Shown here: positions 46,171-57,992 of the stretch, one piece after another
How positions within the stretch are numbered: the stretch's first letter is position 1
Layout: each line of letters starts with the position of its first letter
Assembly (NCBI GenBank): GCA_037176725.1
Contig: JAZBRS010000023.1
Location: 30,995,001 to 31,059,000, forward strand
DNA: 64,000 nucleotides
Source of the DNA: Posidonia oceanica
Lineage: Eukaryota; Streptophyta; Magnoliopsida; Alismatales; Posidoniaceae
Reading direction: 5' to 3'
Program-made: the position numbers and the translations under genes
Notes under the pieces: model-generated
What the model saw: the letters and a program-made list of their open reading frames with translations, nothing else
Told to the model about the DNA's origin: nothing
Databases searched by the model: none

Positions 46171-47160
46171 CGAGCCCAAAATCAAAAGAACTGGGAGAGC
46201 AACAGCAGCAAGACAGAGAACAACTAATTTCTCATCGATCGAAGCAACAACACCGATGAAGAACACGGAGGATGGCACCGACGGACGAAGTGGAAGAGCA
46301 ACGGGTGCACGCAGGGCATTTTCTTCATGAACCCAAACGCAACTGCTTTTTTCAATAAACTGGCATTTGTGGAATGGTTTGGTTAAACTTTTTTGGCTTT
46401 TTGGGCATTTTTGAGAAAAGTTGGGCTTGATAAGTGTATCACCACACTCCTAGTAGGGTTGTCAATGGGTTGGTGTTGACATCAAAAAGATTCGCACAAG
46501 TAAGCTCCAAAACCCGATACATCCCAACAAAAGAAAAGTTTGCTAAAAATGGTACTCCAAGATCAAGATCCATGAAGAATTGAAGGTCGTTAAAATTAGG
46601 CTCAATATTACACGACACACGCCCAAGCAAGCAGACCTGACTCACTAATCCCATTACAAGAAAGGATACGTTAACGTTCCACCACGAGCATTCAAAATGA
46701 AATATTTTGAATGAGAGAGAAAGTTAATGACACCCCACCAATTTAGCATGCCACCAACAAAGTTTACGAGTGCAATTCCAAATTCCAAAACATACACTCA
46801 AAAGTAAAGTTATTTTTTTTGAAATATGAGGGGTTATAGGCAACATAATCTGCTACAGTTGAGTACTTTGAATTTGAATTCAAAAGTATTCCAATTTAAA
46901 CAAGGACGGGCAGCCTCCGTGTAAATAAGGACTCTCCTACCTCAAAAAGGGATATAGATCTTGCCATCATACCCGCAAGAGACATAGAAAAGAGGTAAAG
47001 CGAGAAGAAGAGGAAGTCGTCGAAGGAAGCCCATGACGTTCTCGAATCACGCACTAGTACTTGTCTACGTTCCAAGGAAGAGGTAATGAGGAAAACACCA
47101 ATCGACACCTAAGGTCCTCTCTTTCTCTTTCACACATGATCGTATACTTGTTGCTCTAGC
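46171..47160. other. Intergenic; isolated hAT-like end
   Basis: No gene recognised. At 46453-46473 the sequence tagggttgtcaatgggttgg resembles the hAT ends seen elsewhere in the window, but no partner end or 8-bp duplication was found. Confidence 0.35.
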
Positions 47161-47239
47161 GCTTCATCCTTTCAACTCCATGTCTAAATGCATCTTTTTT
47201 TTACATGTCATGATGATATAATTTGACATCATAAATCAA

Positions 47240-47660
47240 ATTTATATCGACATTATATTCGATTTATTTTCTTTATTAATCTAATTAAATTATGTCTAAT
47301 CTCCTAATTATATCGCTATTATATTTGAATTTACACTTGGACAAATTCTGTGACGTATTTATCGATATCATATTCGATTTATGTCAGACTTTGCATTGTT
47401 GTTGAACCACACTAGATCACGTATTTTTATCGACATCATATTCAATTATACGTATATTTGATCTCGGGTTATTCTTGCCATAGATCATATGTTTTCATCG
47501 ATGCCATATTCGATTGTACACATATTTGATCTCGCATCTCATATAAAAATATCTCGTCCTTACTTAAGCATACGTCTTGTCGACATTACATTCGATAATG
47601 TATATGGTATTTTTCTCGACATTTATACATAAAAAATCATATGTTAATCTCGACATCATA
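47240..47660. repeat. Degenerate dispersed repeat array
   Basis: Seven copies of a motif like tatcgacatcatattcgatt, at about 47246, 47310, 47361, 47430, 47498, 47579 and 47649, spaced 50-80 bp apart in AT-rich sequence. No coding potential. Confidence 0.6.
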
Positions 47661-47914
47661 TCCAAACATACATGATTACATACGAATTGTTTTTCTCGTC
47701 TATCATTGATACATAAATTTTATTATATAATCCTTTTCTCTTTTATTCTGGAATACATGTGTAATGATCGTAATAAGGTTCTTTCATGGTAATTAACGGA
47801 CTCTTATTAGAAGTGGTCCGAGGAAAGTCCATATATTGAAAAAATTATGATCACACCCCGGGATTTGTTGGAAAACACAAATTTAACGGAAGTGTAGAAA
47901 AGAGCTCGTAAACA

Positions 47915-48220
47915 GTTGGGTCAAATCTGTTAACTCCTTTGACTTGATTCGTTAATTTAGGATTTAAGTTAAGAATTTGAACCCATTAGATCCTAACTCG
48001 TTAACCCAAAATCTTAAAGAGTTAGGTAATGGATGAAACATGTCACCCCACCCATTAACCTATTTACCCGTTAGGTATTTTAGTAATTTTAACTAATTCT
48101 AATCCTACGTTGTTATTGTGATGGTTATCATGGTTGTTAACTTCCTACATTGCTATTGTCTTTGCAAACTTATTTCTTATTCCTTTTATTATTTTTTCCA
48201 TGATGATATTTGAATGGTTG
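47915..48220. mobile_element. hAT-like remnant, left part
   Basis: Subterminal arrays of gggtcaaatctgttaac / ttaacccgtta words, like those of the bounded hAT elements in this window. They continue at 52823 beyond a solo LTR. The exact left end and the duplication were not found. Confidence 0.5.
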
Positions 48221-49761
48221 TGTAACACCTGAGGTTTCTGGTTGATGCACGTGGGTGACAGCACGCGGATGGTGGGTGCAGGTAACCATCGCGTATTGGG
48301 AGCGCATGTTACCAACGCATGTTTTGGTAGTTTAGAGTGTTGTAAGTGATAAGTTATGGTTTGAAAATTGGTTATCTCACTTGGTTGTGTTTTGGATGAT
48401 CGTGAGGGAAGCGAGTCCTGTCGTGTGGTTGGTGTTTTGATTACCATTGATGTAATGTTGCTGGGTAATCAAAGTGTGTTTTATTGGTGGTTTCTCGTTG
48501 GATTCCCTCTTTGGTAAATTATGCTTGTGATTCTCAATTTGGGTGTCATGCCCGTGATCTTTTCTTTTTCGGCATGTTGTGGTCGTGTCTCTCTTTGGCA
48601 TGGTTCCACCCATGACGATACTATTCATGAATAATGTCGGAGTGCCTTTTTAAAGAAAGGCAAAGGGGGCATCGATTTGGGCATAATTGCCTATGTCCAC
48701 GAGAGAGAAATCACGAGAGGGAGAGATTGGGAGGGAGAGATTGGGAGAGTTCGAGAGGGAGTTTGGGAGGAGTTCAGTGAGGGCTATTGTCGCTGCACCA
48801 CCACGAGTCGCGTGTTGTCATCGAAGCTCCTGCTGCTGAACTATTGTTGTTACTGACGTCGGGGAGTCGCCATTATTGTCATTGTCGTCAAGTGTTGTTG
48901 CTGGGTCGTTGTTGTCGCTGGGAGCCGTCGCGAGGCAAGCCACCACTGTCACCATTGCTACCACTGGACGGGCTGAGAACGGAGCTCCGGTGAGGGAAGG
49001 TCGCCACTACGTGTTGGGTTCCCAATTCTTGGAATTCGTAAGGTACACGCCCTACCTTAGGATATCTCTTGCTTGGATAATTGCATAATTGTGGTGTATG
49101 TACTTGGGATTTCATGTGGGAATTTAGTGATTGTAGCTAGGGGTATACATGGGTCGGATTGGATTGGGTTAAGGGTAAACCCACAACCCAACCCATATTG
49201 TTCGGGTTGGATAATTTCAGACTCATACCCAACCCATACTCAGACCAGACCCAACCCAACTCAACCTACAAACTTCAGGTTGGGTTGGATCGATTCTCGG
49301 GTTTTATGTGTATTTATTAATAACTAAAGATTACATTTAATAATAATATCAAACACTTCACAAACACATCAAAAACTTAATCATAACTTGACAAAAGACA
49401 ATAATTCATGTTGCCAAAACAAGCTGTGGGACCAAGAGACTGTTATGTGTATAAAAATGATTTTGAGAAAATATCTTATGCTGAAACAATAGCTTGATTT
49501 TGAGAAAACAAGTTGTCCGATTATGAGCATGTATTTCTTCTAAATTTGACATCTAGAAAAGGCAGCAAAGCAATAACATCATAAAAGGTTAAAAACATCG
49601 TAATAGTTGAACACAAGTTGGAAAATATCCATCAACACTTAATGTGATAAAAAGGTTAAATAAAACCTTGGTTACAGGAGAAATCGAATTAATAGATGAT
49701 GTCGTTGTGGACTTGTGGTGACTGACACGGTTGTGCCTTGGCGGTGTGGGTCAGCGTCGTG

Positions 49762-50093
49762 TGGCTACTGCTATTGTGCCTTGGTGGTGCTGGAATGTCA
49801 GGGGCTCGGGGCAACTGCTGCTTGCAGCCTTGCAAGGGTGACGTGGAGTGTTGCGGGCATGCGTCTACGGATGAGGGAAAAGATCGTGTGAGAGATTAGG
49901 GTTTGGAGAGACAGAGAAAACTTGTTGTGGCTACTGCTATTGTGCCTTGGTGGTGCCAGAATGTCGGGGGCTCGGGGCAACTGCTGCTTGCAGCCTTGCA
50001 AGGGTGACGTGGAGTGTTGCGGGCATGCGTCTACGGATGAGGGAAAAGATTGTGTGAGAGATTAGGGTTTGGAGAGACAGAGAAAACTTGTTG
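49762..50093. repeat. 166-bp tandem duplication
   Basis: Two nearly identical 166-bp units (49762-49927, 49928-50093), each beginning tggctactgctattgtgcc, with only a few differences. A third, diverged partial unit may follow to about 50240. The high similarity points to a recent duplication within the hAT element. Confidence 0.88.
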
Positions 50094-50283
50094 TCGTCGG
50101 CTTGTTGGTGGTGCCGGACTATGGGGGCTCGGGACTTGCTGGTGATGGTGCCAACTAAGCCTTGCAAGGGTAGCGTGAAGGCGTGGAGTGTTGTGGGGCG
50201 TCGGCTTGCTTGCGGTGGTGTGGAGCGTGGAGCTTTCCAAAGCCGACAGCAGCCAGAGATGGAGGTTTCCAGAGCCAGCTTGC

Positions 50284-51059
50284 TAGGCCTGTAAGTGGAT
50301 TAGATCGGGTCGGATTTTGGGTCTACCCTTACCCTTATCTGCCCATTCTTGGCGGATGACGGGTCGAGTCAATATCCGTTTCAAAAAAACTCGATCACTA
50401 CCCTATCCACTACCCTTTTGGTTAATGGAAAACGGTGCGGGTTAGCGAGTTAAATGGATGAGTTTTTTTTAATCTTTTAAGACCACAATTTATACTATTT
50501 CATGGCTTTAATTGAAGCCAAAATTGAACCATGACTACCAAAAAAACTATTAATAAGACAACAACTTGTAAAAAAATCAAATTGTGTTCATCTAAGATTA
50601 ATAATAAATTTAACAATATATAACAAGAATAATTCCAACATTATCATTTATCACAATACAATATCATCATTCATCGTTGATTCATTCTGTTCATCCAAGA
50701 ATAATAATAAAATTAAAAGCAATATAAATATAATATTATTTAACCACACCATTCTTGATTGATTATTCAAAGGTTTAAAGTACTCTCAAGAATACAACAA
50801 AACACAAAATACCTTAATCACTATCCATAATTCAAAAGTATATAGTATTATCAAGAATATAATAAAATACAACTCCATGATTCAACGGATTAACAGGTGA
50901 CCCAAAGCAGTCTACCGTTACTCTTACTCACTAAGAGAATGATTAAGCGGGAAATGGGTTAGCGGATGAATGGATGGACAAAACCTCTACCCTAATCCAT
51001 TCCTAACTGATTGGGTCGGGTTGGATTAGCGGGTGAAACCCAACCCACTTACAGTCCTA
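50284..51059. mobile_element. Innermost non-autonomous hAT element
   Basis: 776 bp; ends TAGGCCTGTAAGTGG and the reverse complement of TAGGACTGTAAGTGG. Flanked by CAGCTTGC (50276-50283) and CGGCTTGC (51060-51067), 7 of 8 identical. AT-rich centre with no coding capacity. Confidence 0.85.
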
Positions 51060-52822
51060 CGGCTTGCAAGGGTGGCATGGAGGCGTGGAGCGGTGGAGCG
51101 TTGTGGAGTGTAGGCTGTGGATGGGGAAAAGATACGGAGATTAGGATTTTAATGTTTCATACTTTTATAAATAAAAATTTAGATATATAATATGTATTTA
51201 TAAATATAAATAATTAAATATATATATATACCTTTGGGTTCGGGTTGGGTAACCCATCCTTGGAACCCATACCCAACCTAGAAAGTTCGGGTTTGGGATT
51301 TTCTCACCCATACCCAATCTATGATAGAAAAAATCCGACCTGACCTAACCCACATGAGTTGGGTTGGTTCGGTTTTCGGGTCAACCTGGACTCATATATA
51401 CCCCTAATTGTAGCCAAGTTTGCTGCATGATGGGTTCTCTGCGAGAGGCCCATTTGTGTGGTTTATGATGGATTTTGTAATTGGTTTGTGTAGAGATGGA
51501 TGCATGAATTAGATCTTGGTTCTGTCTGTTTTACTACGGATTTTCCTTGGTTTCTAGCTTCCCTCTGTGTTAAATGTGGGTTTGCAGGTTTTTGGGCAGG
51601 GCAAGACGTGCCCTGAGTTTCTCTGGCCGAGTGATTTTGGCCTGAGGCATGTGTTGCCCGCGTGAGTCTAGGGTGCGTGTTCTCAGGGCCAGGATTGCAA
51701 TGTGTTTTGTTGCTGGTGATTTGTCGTGTTTTTTGAATTGATTTTGAAAAAGGATTTCAAATGGTTTTCTAAAGAAGATGTGGGAAAGAAGTGTATAAGT
51801 TTTGAAAATGATTTGAAAAAGGATTTTCGTGATTTTAGAGGGACCAAGAGGCCAAAGCTTCAGGCCGACTTTCTAGGGATGATTGATACTCTGGATGGTT
51901 GAGAGCTAGTTGTCTAGCTTGAGGTATAAGAGGATTTCCATAGTTTTAGAGGAGAGCGAGAGGCAAAAGTTGAGGTCAGTGTGACCAAGAGACCGAGGAT
52001 GGGGTCTAGGACCAAAAGGCCGAAGAATCATGGCCGATAGACTAGGGATGATACATACTCCTAGATGGTCAAGAGATAGATGTTTAGGCTGAGGTCCAGG
52101 GAATTGTATTGGCGAGACTAGGAGGTGAAAAAGTTCTTTAGGTGGTCAAGTGCAATAGTTCTGAGGACACCAAGAGGGCAGACATTGTGTGTGTGTTGTC
52201 CTGTGTGAACATTTGAGGGTTCTTAGAGTACAAACCCGGGACAGGGAGCTCCTGCACATGGTAGCTCTGTCGTAGCAGTGCAGTGTACCTTGACGGCTTC
52301 TTGTGACTAGTGTCGGTCGATTGGACTCAAACGTGTGCATGTTTTAAAGAGAATTTAAATGTGCATGTGGTTTTGGTTGGAAAAGAGGAAAATGTTTTGA
52401 AAAGCATATTTAAGATGTTTTATGCTTGTTTATAATAGAATATTGCAGTGTTATGGGTTGTGCAGGATTTTGGTGTTGGTGCTGCCACGTGGGTGGCCAT
52501 GTGAGTTGGGAACTAAATATCCAGTAGCTCTAGTTTCCTAGTTTGTGGTTTTATAATTGTAGGGGTGTGCTAAGTGACTATTAGATGTCAGTTACGTGTA
52601 TTTTAATGATTTTCTTGCAGATGCAGATATTGAAGTAGCAGTTCAGTTTAGTGCATATAGCAGCAGTCACGTAGTTGCACATCACAGGTTTTAGGTAGAG
52701 TTTAGTGTCAGTTTAATTTATTTAAATTCCTTACACATATTTACTCAGTTTATTTTTATTTTAAAATAATTTTAATTGTGTTTGGATTTTTAAACTGTCA
52801 CGACAGGGGTTGTGACAGGTTG

Positions 52823-53245
52823 TGATGGTTTGTTGAATTATATGTTGAGTTAGTGTTAAACAATGTTATATATTTCGTATCTTAATTGATTAGATGTTGA
52901 TCTATTATTGTTTAAAAGCTTATAGATTCTTGAATTTGTTAGATGAGTAAGCTTGTAAAGTATTATGAAGAATTTTTAGGTGGAGATGATGATATTTTAT
53001 CTCTTCTATTATATGAAGTTGTTGAATTTTTAGGTATATATTTTTTTATTTTTTAGATGAACATTTAATCCATTTTAATCCGTTAACTTGATCCAACCTG
53101 TTTTCTCCAAACAGGTTAGGTTGGATTACTAGTCAAGGGTTGAAAAAATAGATTATCACCTGACCTGTAATCTATTAAGAAAAAAAGGATCGAATAACAG
53201 ATTAACCTTCAATTCGATCTAATTCGACCCATTGATAGTCCTAAC
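52823..53245. mobile_element. hAT-like remnant, right part
   Basis: Subterminal ttggattac / gggttgaaa / cctgacctg words and an end resembling the reverse complement of TAGGACTATCAATGGGTC at about 53245. It pairs with the remnant at 47915-48220 across the solo LTR. Target duplication not resolved. Confidence 0.5.
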
Positions 53246-53257
53246 CAACAAAAAGTG

Positions 53258-53413
53258 ATGCCAAGGTTGTGGAAGAATGTAGAAAGGAAGATCCACGGCC
53301 AGGTCATCGAGATCTGGATCGGCGCTAGGGTGCTGCTCACACTGGTTGTTGGAACCTATTACGAGTAGGTGCACTGGTACAGGGACAAGGAAAGGCTGGA
53401 GCATAGATACTGA
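53258..53413 (+). pseudogene. Small membrane-protein pseudogene
   Basis: A 51-codon frame, ATG at 53258 and TGA at 53411-53413, with one internal TAG at 53366-53368 where Trp would fit. It reads MPRLWKNVERKIHGQVIEI, then a hydrophobic stretch WIGARVLLTLVVGTYY (one transmembrane helix), then WYRDKERLEHRY. The composition looks like a real small membrane protein, but I do not recognise the family. A processed or captured copy is likely. Confidence 0.5.
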
Positions 53414-53821
53414 AAACTTAGGAGCTTATTCAGTTGTTCACTGTAGCGAGTTTAATTTGGAGGCATGTTTTGATTTTTGTATTAAATAGAAAAATATAAC
53501 TCCATATTGCATAAGTGACGCGAAACGTAATAAAACTGAGCAGGATGTGCTCAACTAATTAACAATTAGTCATTTTTCCGTAACCTCAAAAAATGGATTT
53601 ATTCAAAAATGGAAGTGCATGTCATTTTTTCGTAACAACTGATCAACAACTACTATATCGTATAAAACTCTTGGATCAATCATATGTCCCTTGAATACAA
53701 GTGCAACAAAACATACTACATGTGCTTATCAATAATCAAAACTTACATTCACATCACACGCTTATGTTATCTAATGTGGAACATATGGAAGACGAGAGAA
53801 CCTTGAAGTATGATACTCTTA

Positions 53822-54610
53822 GGGTGCGTTTGGATGGGATCATGGGTGGAAGATTATGGCATTTTTCGGATTGGGTACTTAATCCTACCTAAACACCCTT
53901 GACATGATAGATTTTGAAGAGAATCCATCAGATTATCAACTGTGCCATCTCGTGTGTTTTTTTTTAGAATCGAAGAATCCAACTTTTGTTGGATTATGAG
54001 GATTCTGATTAGATTGTTGAATTAAAAAAACATGTTTGCCCTTATTCTTTGTAACATTTCCCAAAATACCATTGTTAAATTACCTTCTATGCCATAAAAA
54101 AGCAACAATACCATTCAAAATTATTTCACAATTGGTGGATTTTGGATTATGTTTTTACATTCTTACCTCCATGTCTTATGAATTTTTACAAGATTACCTA
54201 TTCAAAATTACAACAAATGCCATCAATTTATCTAACGAAAATTACCATGAATTTATGTTGGGAAGAAAAACATGACCTATAGGAGAATACATCATATTAG
54301 AATGGGTTCTTTATATTATTGTAAATACATCATATTACAGGTGTACTCCAATATTATTATACTGTTTGCACGTAAATCATTGTTATCACCCAATGAAAGA
54401 ATTTTGTGGTCATCCAAATTAAATTTAAATTCATAAAGTAAATATGTCATTTCAAACAACAATAGCAAAACCAAAATCTACATCCAAACTAGATTCAATA
54501 TTCTCTAGATTTTACATCCATAATCTTACTACTATGCCACCTCAACTAGCGTGCACAGAATCAAGATTCTACATCCAAAATCTATTCCAAAATTGTATCC
54601 AAACGATGCC
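53822..54610. mobile_element. PIF/Harbinger (Tourist-like) non-autonomous element
   Basis: 789 bp flanked by TTA (53819-53821, 54611-54613). Ends GGGTGCGTTTGGATGG and the reverse complement of GGCATCGTTTGGATAC. Interior AT-rich, no transposase. Confidence 0.85.
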
Positions 54611-54613
54611 TTA

Positions 54614-56840
54614 GATTGATTCAAGTGTTGTCACTCTAGGACCGTGGAGGTCGAATCCTCCTCTACTATTGGATGGGTGCCACGTAAATGGATCGACAAC
54701 ATTCTTTAACTAGTGTTAACCCCGTGAATTGCAAGGATAGTCTTATATTCGTATTTATTTGTACGTTCTTGATTCACTTGTAATCGAGAATCAAACTATT
54801 TAGAGAAATAATCAAATAAGAGAACAAATACATCCAATAATAGTCAATTGATACACGCAACACCACAATCTATGTAGTAAACTTAACTATGTTACATAAG
54901 CATAAGCAACAATTAAGAGTTCAATCCAAAAAAGAAGATTACTTCACAAGCAAATATAGTAATTTTAATTATCTTACATAAATACAAGTAATGTAGAGTT
55001 CGATCAAGAAAACAGATTACTTCCAGTATATATTCATGCAAAGACAAATTTCAACTACATTAAATACCGTTCTTCACAAAATTACATTCCGTGTTCGTAC
55101 TTCCTTTTGTAGTGCAAGATAAAGCTTTTTCCTTGATTCCTTTTAGGATCTGCAAGAGAATTAAAATGTTTATAAAAATTATACCTAGGCAGATTGGTAG
55201 AGGGCATATAATCTTTAGGTTCTTTATCATATATTCATTTCACATGTGTTATGAGCTCATAACGAATTAAGAACAAAACCAAGAAATTCTATTTGAAGAA
55301 TATCTTCAACTTGAGAATATCCTAATTCTTATTCTAGATAGACAAAAGTGAATTTGAAGAATGTTTACTCTATTAGCATACTAAAACCACAAATATTTGT
55401 TGCAAACACAAATAAGGCATGAAGGTGAATACGAAATTGTAGAAACACTCTCGTACTCGATTTTCTTATCTTAAAAATTAAGAAAATAAATAAATTCAAA
55501 AAAGACAAGAATGTCACATTTATGGTTCGTATAGAAGCAAAATGCATTGCTTTTAAAATGTCTCTAGAAACTAAATCTAAGTTCTTGGACAAATCAATCG
55601 ACTAAGGCTCTACCTCCAACATGAAAATCAAGTTCTGAGATTTCATACCACAATCTACTAAAGAAAAAAAGGCTTTTATGCCATGACCACCATCTAAAAA
55701 CTTGCCTCTAATAATTTTTCAAAAAAGGTCTAAGTACAACAACAAAGGTTGTGTATCTTATATTGTAACAATATTTGCTCGAGAAGGAGTGGTATGAGAT
55801 CTTCATATAGTCTATCTTTAATATGAAAGGAAAATTGAAGCTTTGACAGTGGATTGAATTGATTAGGAGTTTAGCTTGGTTGAGGTATTGTTTCTTCCAC
55901 TATCGGAGTTAAGGATTGGTATACAAACCACCTGGAAATCAACAATGTTAATGGAGTTGTTTTTGTGTATTCTTCTCGTTGTATGACCTACTTGTACATA
56001 GTGCTTGAGATAAAAAAGAACAAGCGAGATGATCCTAAAAGGCTAAGAAAGTACAAGCTATGAGTCCTGAAAAATACAACAGCTAGAAGCAAGAGATGTT
56101 AAAATTTGGTGTTATGCTCTCTCTTGATTGCATGTGTGGCCAAGAAAGAAAATTGATGATGTAGGTCACAAACCATTATCTTGTTAACATGGGTCCAATT
56201 CAACGAACAGGTATTCAGGTTAGTTAGTGATGGTAGTAGTTGTACTAACATTATTTTTGAAGTTGTCATGAAAAAACTCAAGTTTAAATCACAACAACAT
56301 GCTAAGAATTACAATCGTCAACAATGAAAATATAAGCCATACTGGTTCACTGCTATATCTTACAACATTACAATCGAATTACAATCGAAAAAGCCATACT
56401 GGCATACAATATTAGTTCATCTTACAGAAAAGAAGCATTAGTTCATTACAATTGAATTACAATATGATCAACAACAACATGCTGAGAATTACAATCATCA
56501 CCAAACTGGTTCATTGCAGTTTACAAGCATGAGCAAATATGAGCAATTATCAACATGATTACAAGCATTAGGTCATTACTGGAATTCATATAATTACAAA
56601 ATTACAATCCAGAGTTAAAGCAATATGAAAAGTCTATCCTTGATCACCATTTCCTTGTTAATTTTCCATTGTAAATCAACTGAGCAGAGATACCACATTA
56701 GCTAAGCAGACATGGTCCAGGGTTCAGCAATAGTCACAACCATCATCCAAACGAAAACTCGCTTCTTCATCCTGCAAGAGAAATACAAACAGAAACAAAA
56801 ATCCTGGCTTGGATGCAAGAGAGAAAATAAACGAGAATAA
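54614..56840. other. Unassigned AT-rich region
   Basis: No supportable gene. Toward the right (56280-56600) it is rich in attacaat words, the kind of sequence found in long 3' regions, and may belong to the GRF gene transcript. A minus-strand acceptor-like site at about 56775 precedes a short open stretch that could be a last non-coding exon. Confidence 0.3.
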
Positions 56841-56843
56841 CAG

Positions 56844-57090
56844 AAACTATTACCAACTTAAAAGTAAAACAATTGATACAAGAATACCTACTGAAGATCA
56901 TATAGAAACAACTGTTAATTCTGTTAATTCTGGCATATGAAGATCATACAAAAACTATTACCAACTTAAAAGTGAAACAATTGATATCAGAATACCTACC
57001 GAAGATCATATAGAAGCAACTGTTAGTCCTGGCATACGAAGATCATATAGAAACTATTACCAGCTTAAAAGTGAAACAATTGATACATCA
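56844..57090. repeat. ~100-bp tandem repeat 3' of the GRF gene
   Basis: Two full and one partial copy of a unit containing aaactattaccaacttaaaa and gaagatcatatagaa, starting at about 56844, 56952 and 57051 (periods 108 and 99 bp). Confidence 0.78.
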
Positions 57091-57432
57091 CAATACCAAA
57101 TATTACTCCAACTGCAAACCATTTTAATCTCATAAAAAACAAAGAGGAAGTTGGAACACTTGTTGACGGATGGATTTGGGGAAAATCTTGGCCATTTCTC
57201 TGTACTTCAATCTTGGCCACCCGCTGATGGAGCATCCAAATTACCTTCACTCCACGTTCAATTAGTGGAGGATCTATCCATTCAAAAAAACCGCAACCAT
57301 CTCCTTTGAATCTTGAGCACCCATGGAACCGTTGATTGGGGTTGTGTCTCATCCAAACTGTCACCATGGGGGAGAGCAAACTACAGTGACAAAGAGCTTC
57401 TTTTTCAAGGGGGCTTTGGCTACTTCAATCTC
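57065..57432 (-). CDS. GRF-type zinc-finger protein with C-terminal membrane anchor
   Basis: Open minus-strand frame ending at 57065, reading LEKEALCHCSLLSPMV at its N-terminal side, then NPNQRFHGCSRFKGDGCGFF and EWIDPP, the complete GRF zinc-finger pattern (CxC, NPNxRFxGC, CGFFEW). A polar stretch follows (residues about 65-95), then a terminal hydrophobic helix (WFAVGVIFGIVMYQLF). This layout is typical of small plant GRF proteins, often found in transposon-rich DNA. The ATG is not clear: the first in frame falls inside the finger (57367), and a stop lies upstream near 57428, so an upstream exon or a lost start is likely. Function unknown. It lies next to a MULE-like terminus, as does the GRF gene at 4911-5270. 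Confidence 0.6.
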
Positions 57433-57487
57433 CAACGAGAAAGTAAAGAGGACGACGACGAGGTGGGCATGATGGCGGGTGGTAGGT

Positions 57488-57790
57488 CTCCTCGAGGGTT
57501 TTGAAGTGAGAAAGAAGAAGGAGAAGAGAAAGGAAGACAGAGATAACTGAGACCTTAATGTTGAAGAAGAGGATGACGATGTGGGCCTGCGAGTGGCGTG
57601 ACGGGTGGCGTGGCGGCTCCCCTTTAGGGCTTTGAAGTCCAGGAAGGAGAAGAAGGGAAAGGAAGAAGGAGATAGCTGAGACCTTGATGTTGAAGAGGAG
57701 GACGATGCGGTGGGCCTGCGAGTGGCATGGCGGCTGGTGGCTCCCCTCTAGGGCTTTGAAGTCCAGGAAGAAGAAGAAGGGACGAACATT
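57488..57790. repeat. ~125-bp tandem repeat upstream of the GRF gene
   Basis: Two and a half copies of a purine-rich unit with ctcccctctagggctttgaa and gagaccttgatgttgaag, with register marks at about 57488, 57616 and 57741. Reading frames across it are by-products. Confidence 0.8.
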
Positions 57791-57794
57791 TCGT

Positions 57795-57992
57795 TCGTTT
57801 TTTGGCCTAATATATATCAACGTTAGACATTTTTGTCTTTTTCTTTTGTAAAACAAATGTTTCCTAACAGAAGCACTAAATTGACTAACGGTAATAATTA
57901 AGAGTACCAAAGTGAATGGTTTTATAGTTGAAAGTACTGAAGTGAAAAAACAAGAAAAGTTGAAGATACTATTAAGAAAATTACTGTCTTTT
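57795..57992. other. MULE-like terminal region
   Basis: Read on the minus strand from about 57990: gtaattttcttaatagtatc, then phrases of the type cttcagtactttcaactat and ccattcactttggtac, then taattattaccgttag. This is the usual make-up of a plant MULE terminal inverted repeat. It cuts off a coding exon at 57990-58115. The partner end was not identified. Confidence 0.5.

Larger units (their letters stand above)
49138..51406. mobile_element. Non-autonomous hAT element in the solo LTR
   Basis: 2,269 bp flanked by a perfect 8-bp duplication ATTGTAGC (49130-49137, 51407-51414). Ends TAGGGGTATACATGGGTC and ATATATACCCCTA are inverted. Subterminal acccaaccc / gggttgggt arrays occur on both sides. 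No transposase. It contains a 166-bp tandem duplication and another hAT element. Confidence 0.9.
48221..52817. mobile_element. Gypsy-like solo LTR containing nested hAT elements
   Basis: Starts TGTAACACC and ends GGTTGTGACA, with a perfect 5-bp duplication GGTTG (48216-48220, 52818-52822). Without the inserted hAT it is about 2.3 kb. It has no internal region, so it is most simply a solo LTR; long LTRs starting TGTAACACC are common in plant chromovirus Gypsy elements. Internal near-duplicate blocks (51840-51930 and 52005-52100) carry the words gaccaagaggcc / ctagggatgat. Confidence 0.72.

Noticed and set aside
46453..46480. hAT-like end tagggttgtcaatgggttgg
   Set aside because: No partner end or 8-bp duplication; listed only within the intergenic entry.
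48787..49115. Overlapping frames in the solo LTR
   Set aside because: Short, on both strands, in a GC-rich part of an LTR; no recognised domain.
54628..54690. tRNA-like T-arm (ggagg tcgaat cctcc)
   Set aside because: The loop is one base short, and no acceptor stem, D-arm or A box could be matched; probably chance.
57425..57910. 161-residue minus-strand frame upstream of the GRF finger
   Set aside because: It is built from the ~125-bp tandem repeat and is not in the frame of the GRF protein.
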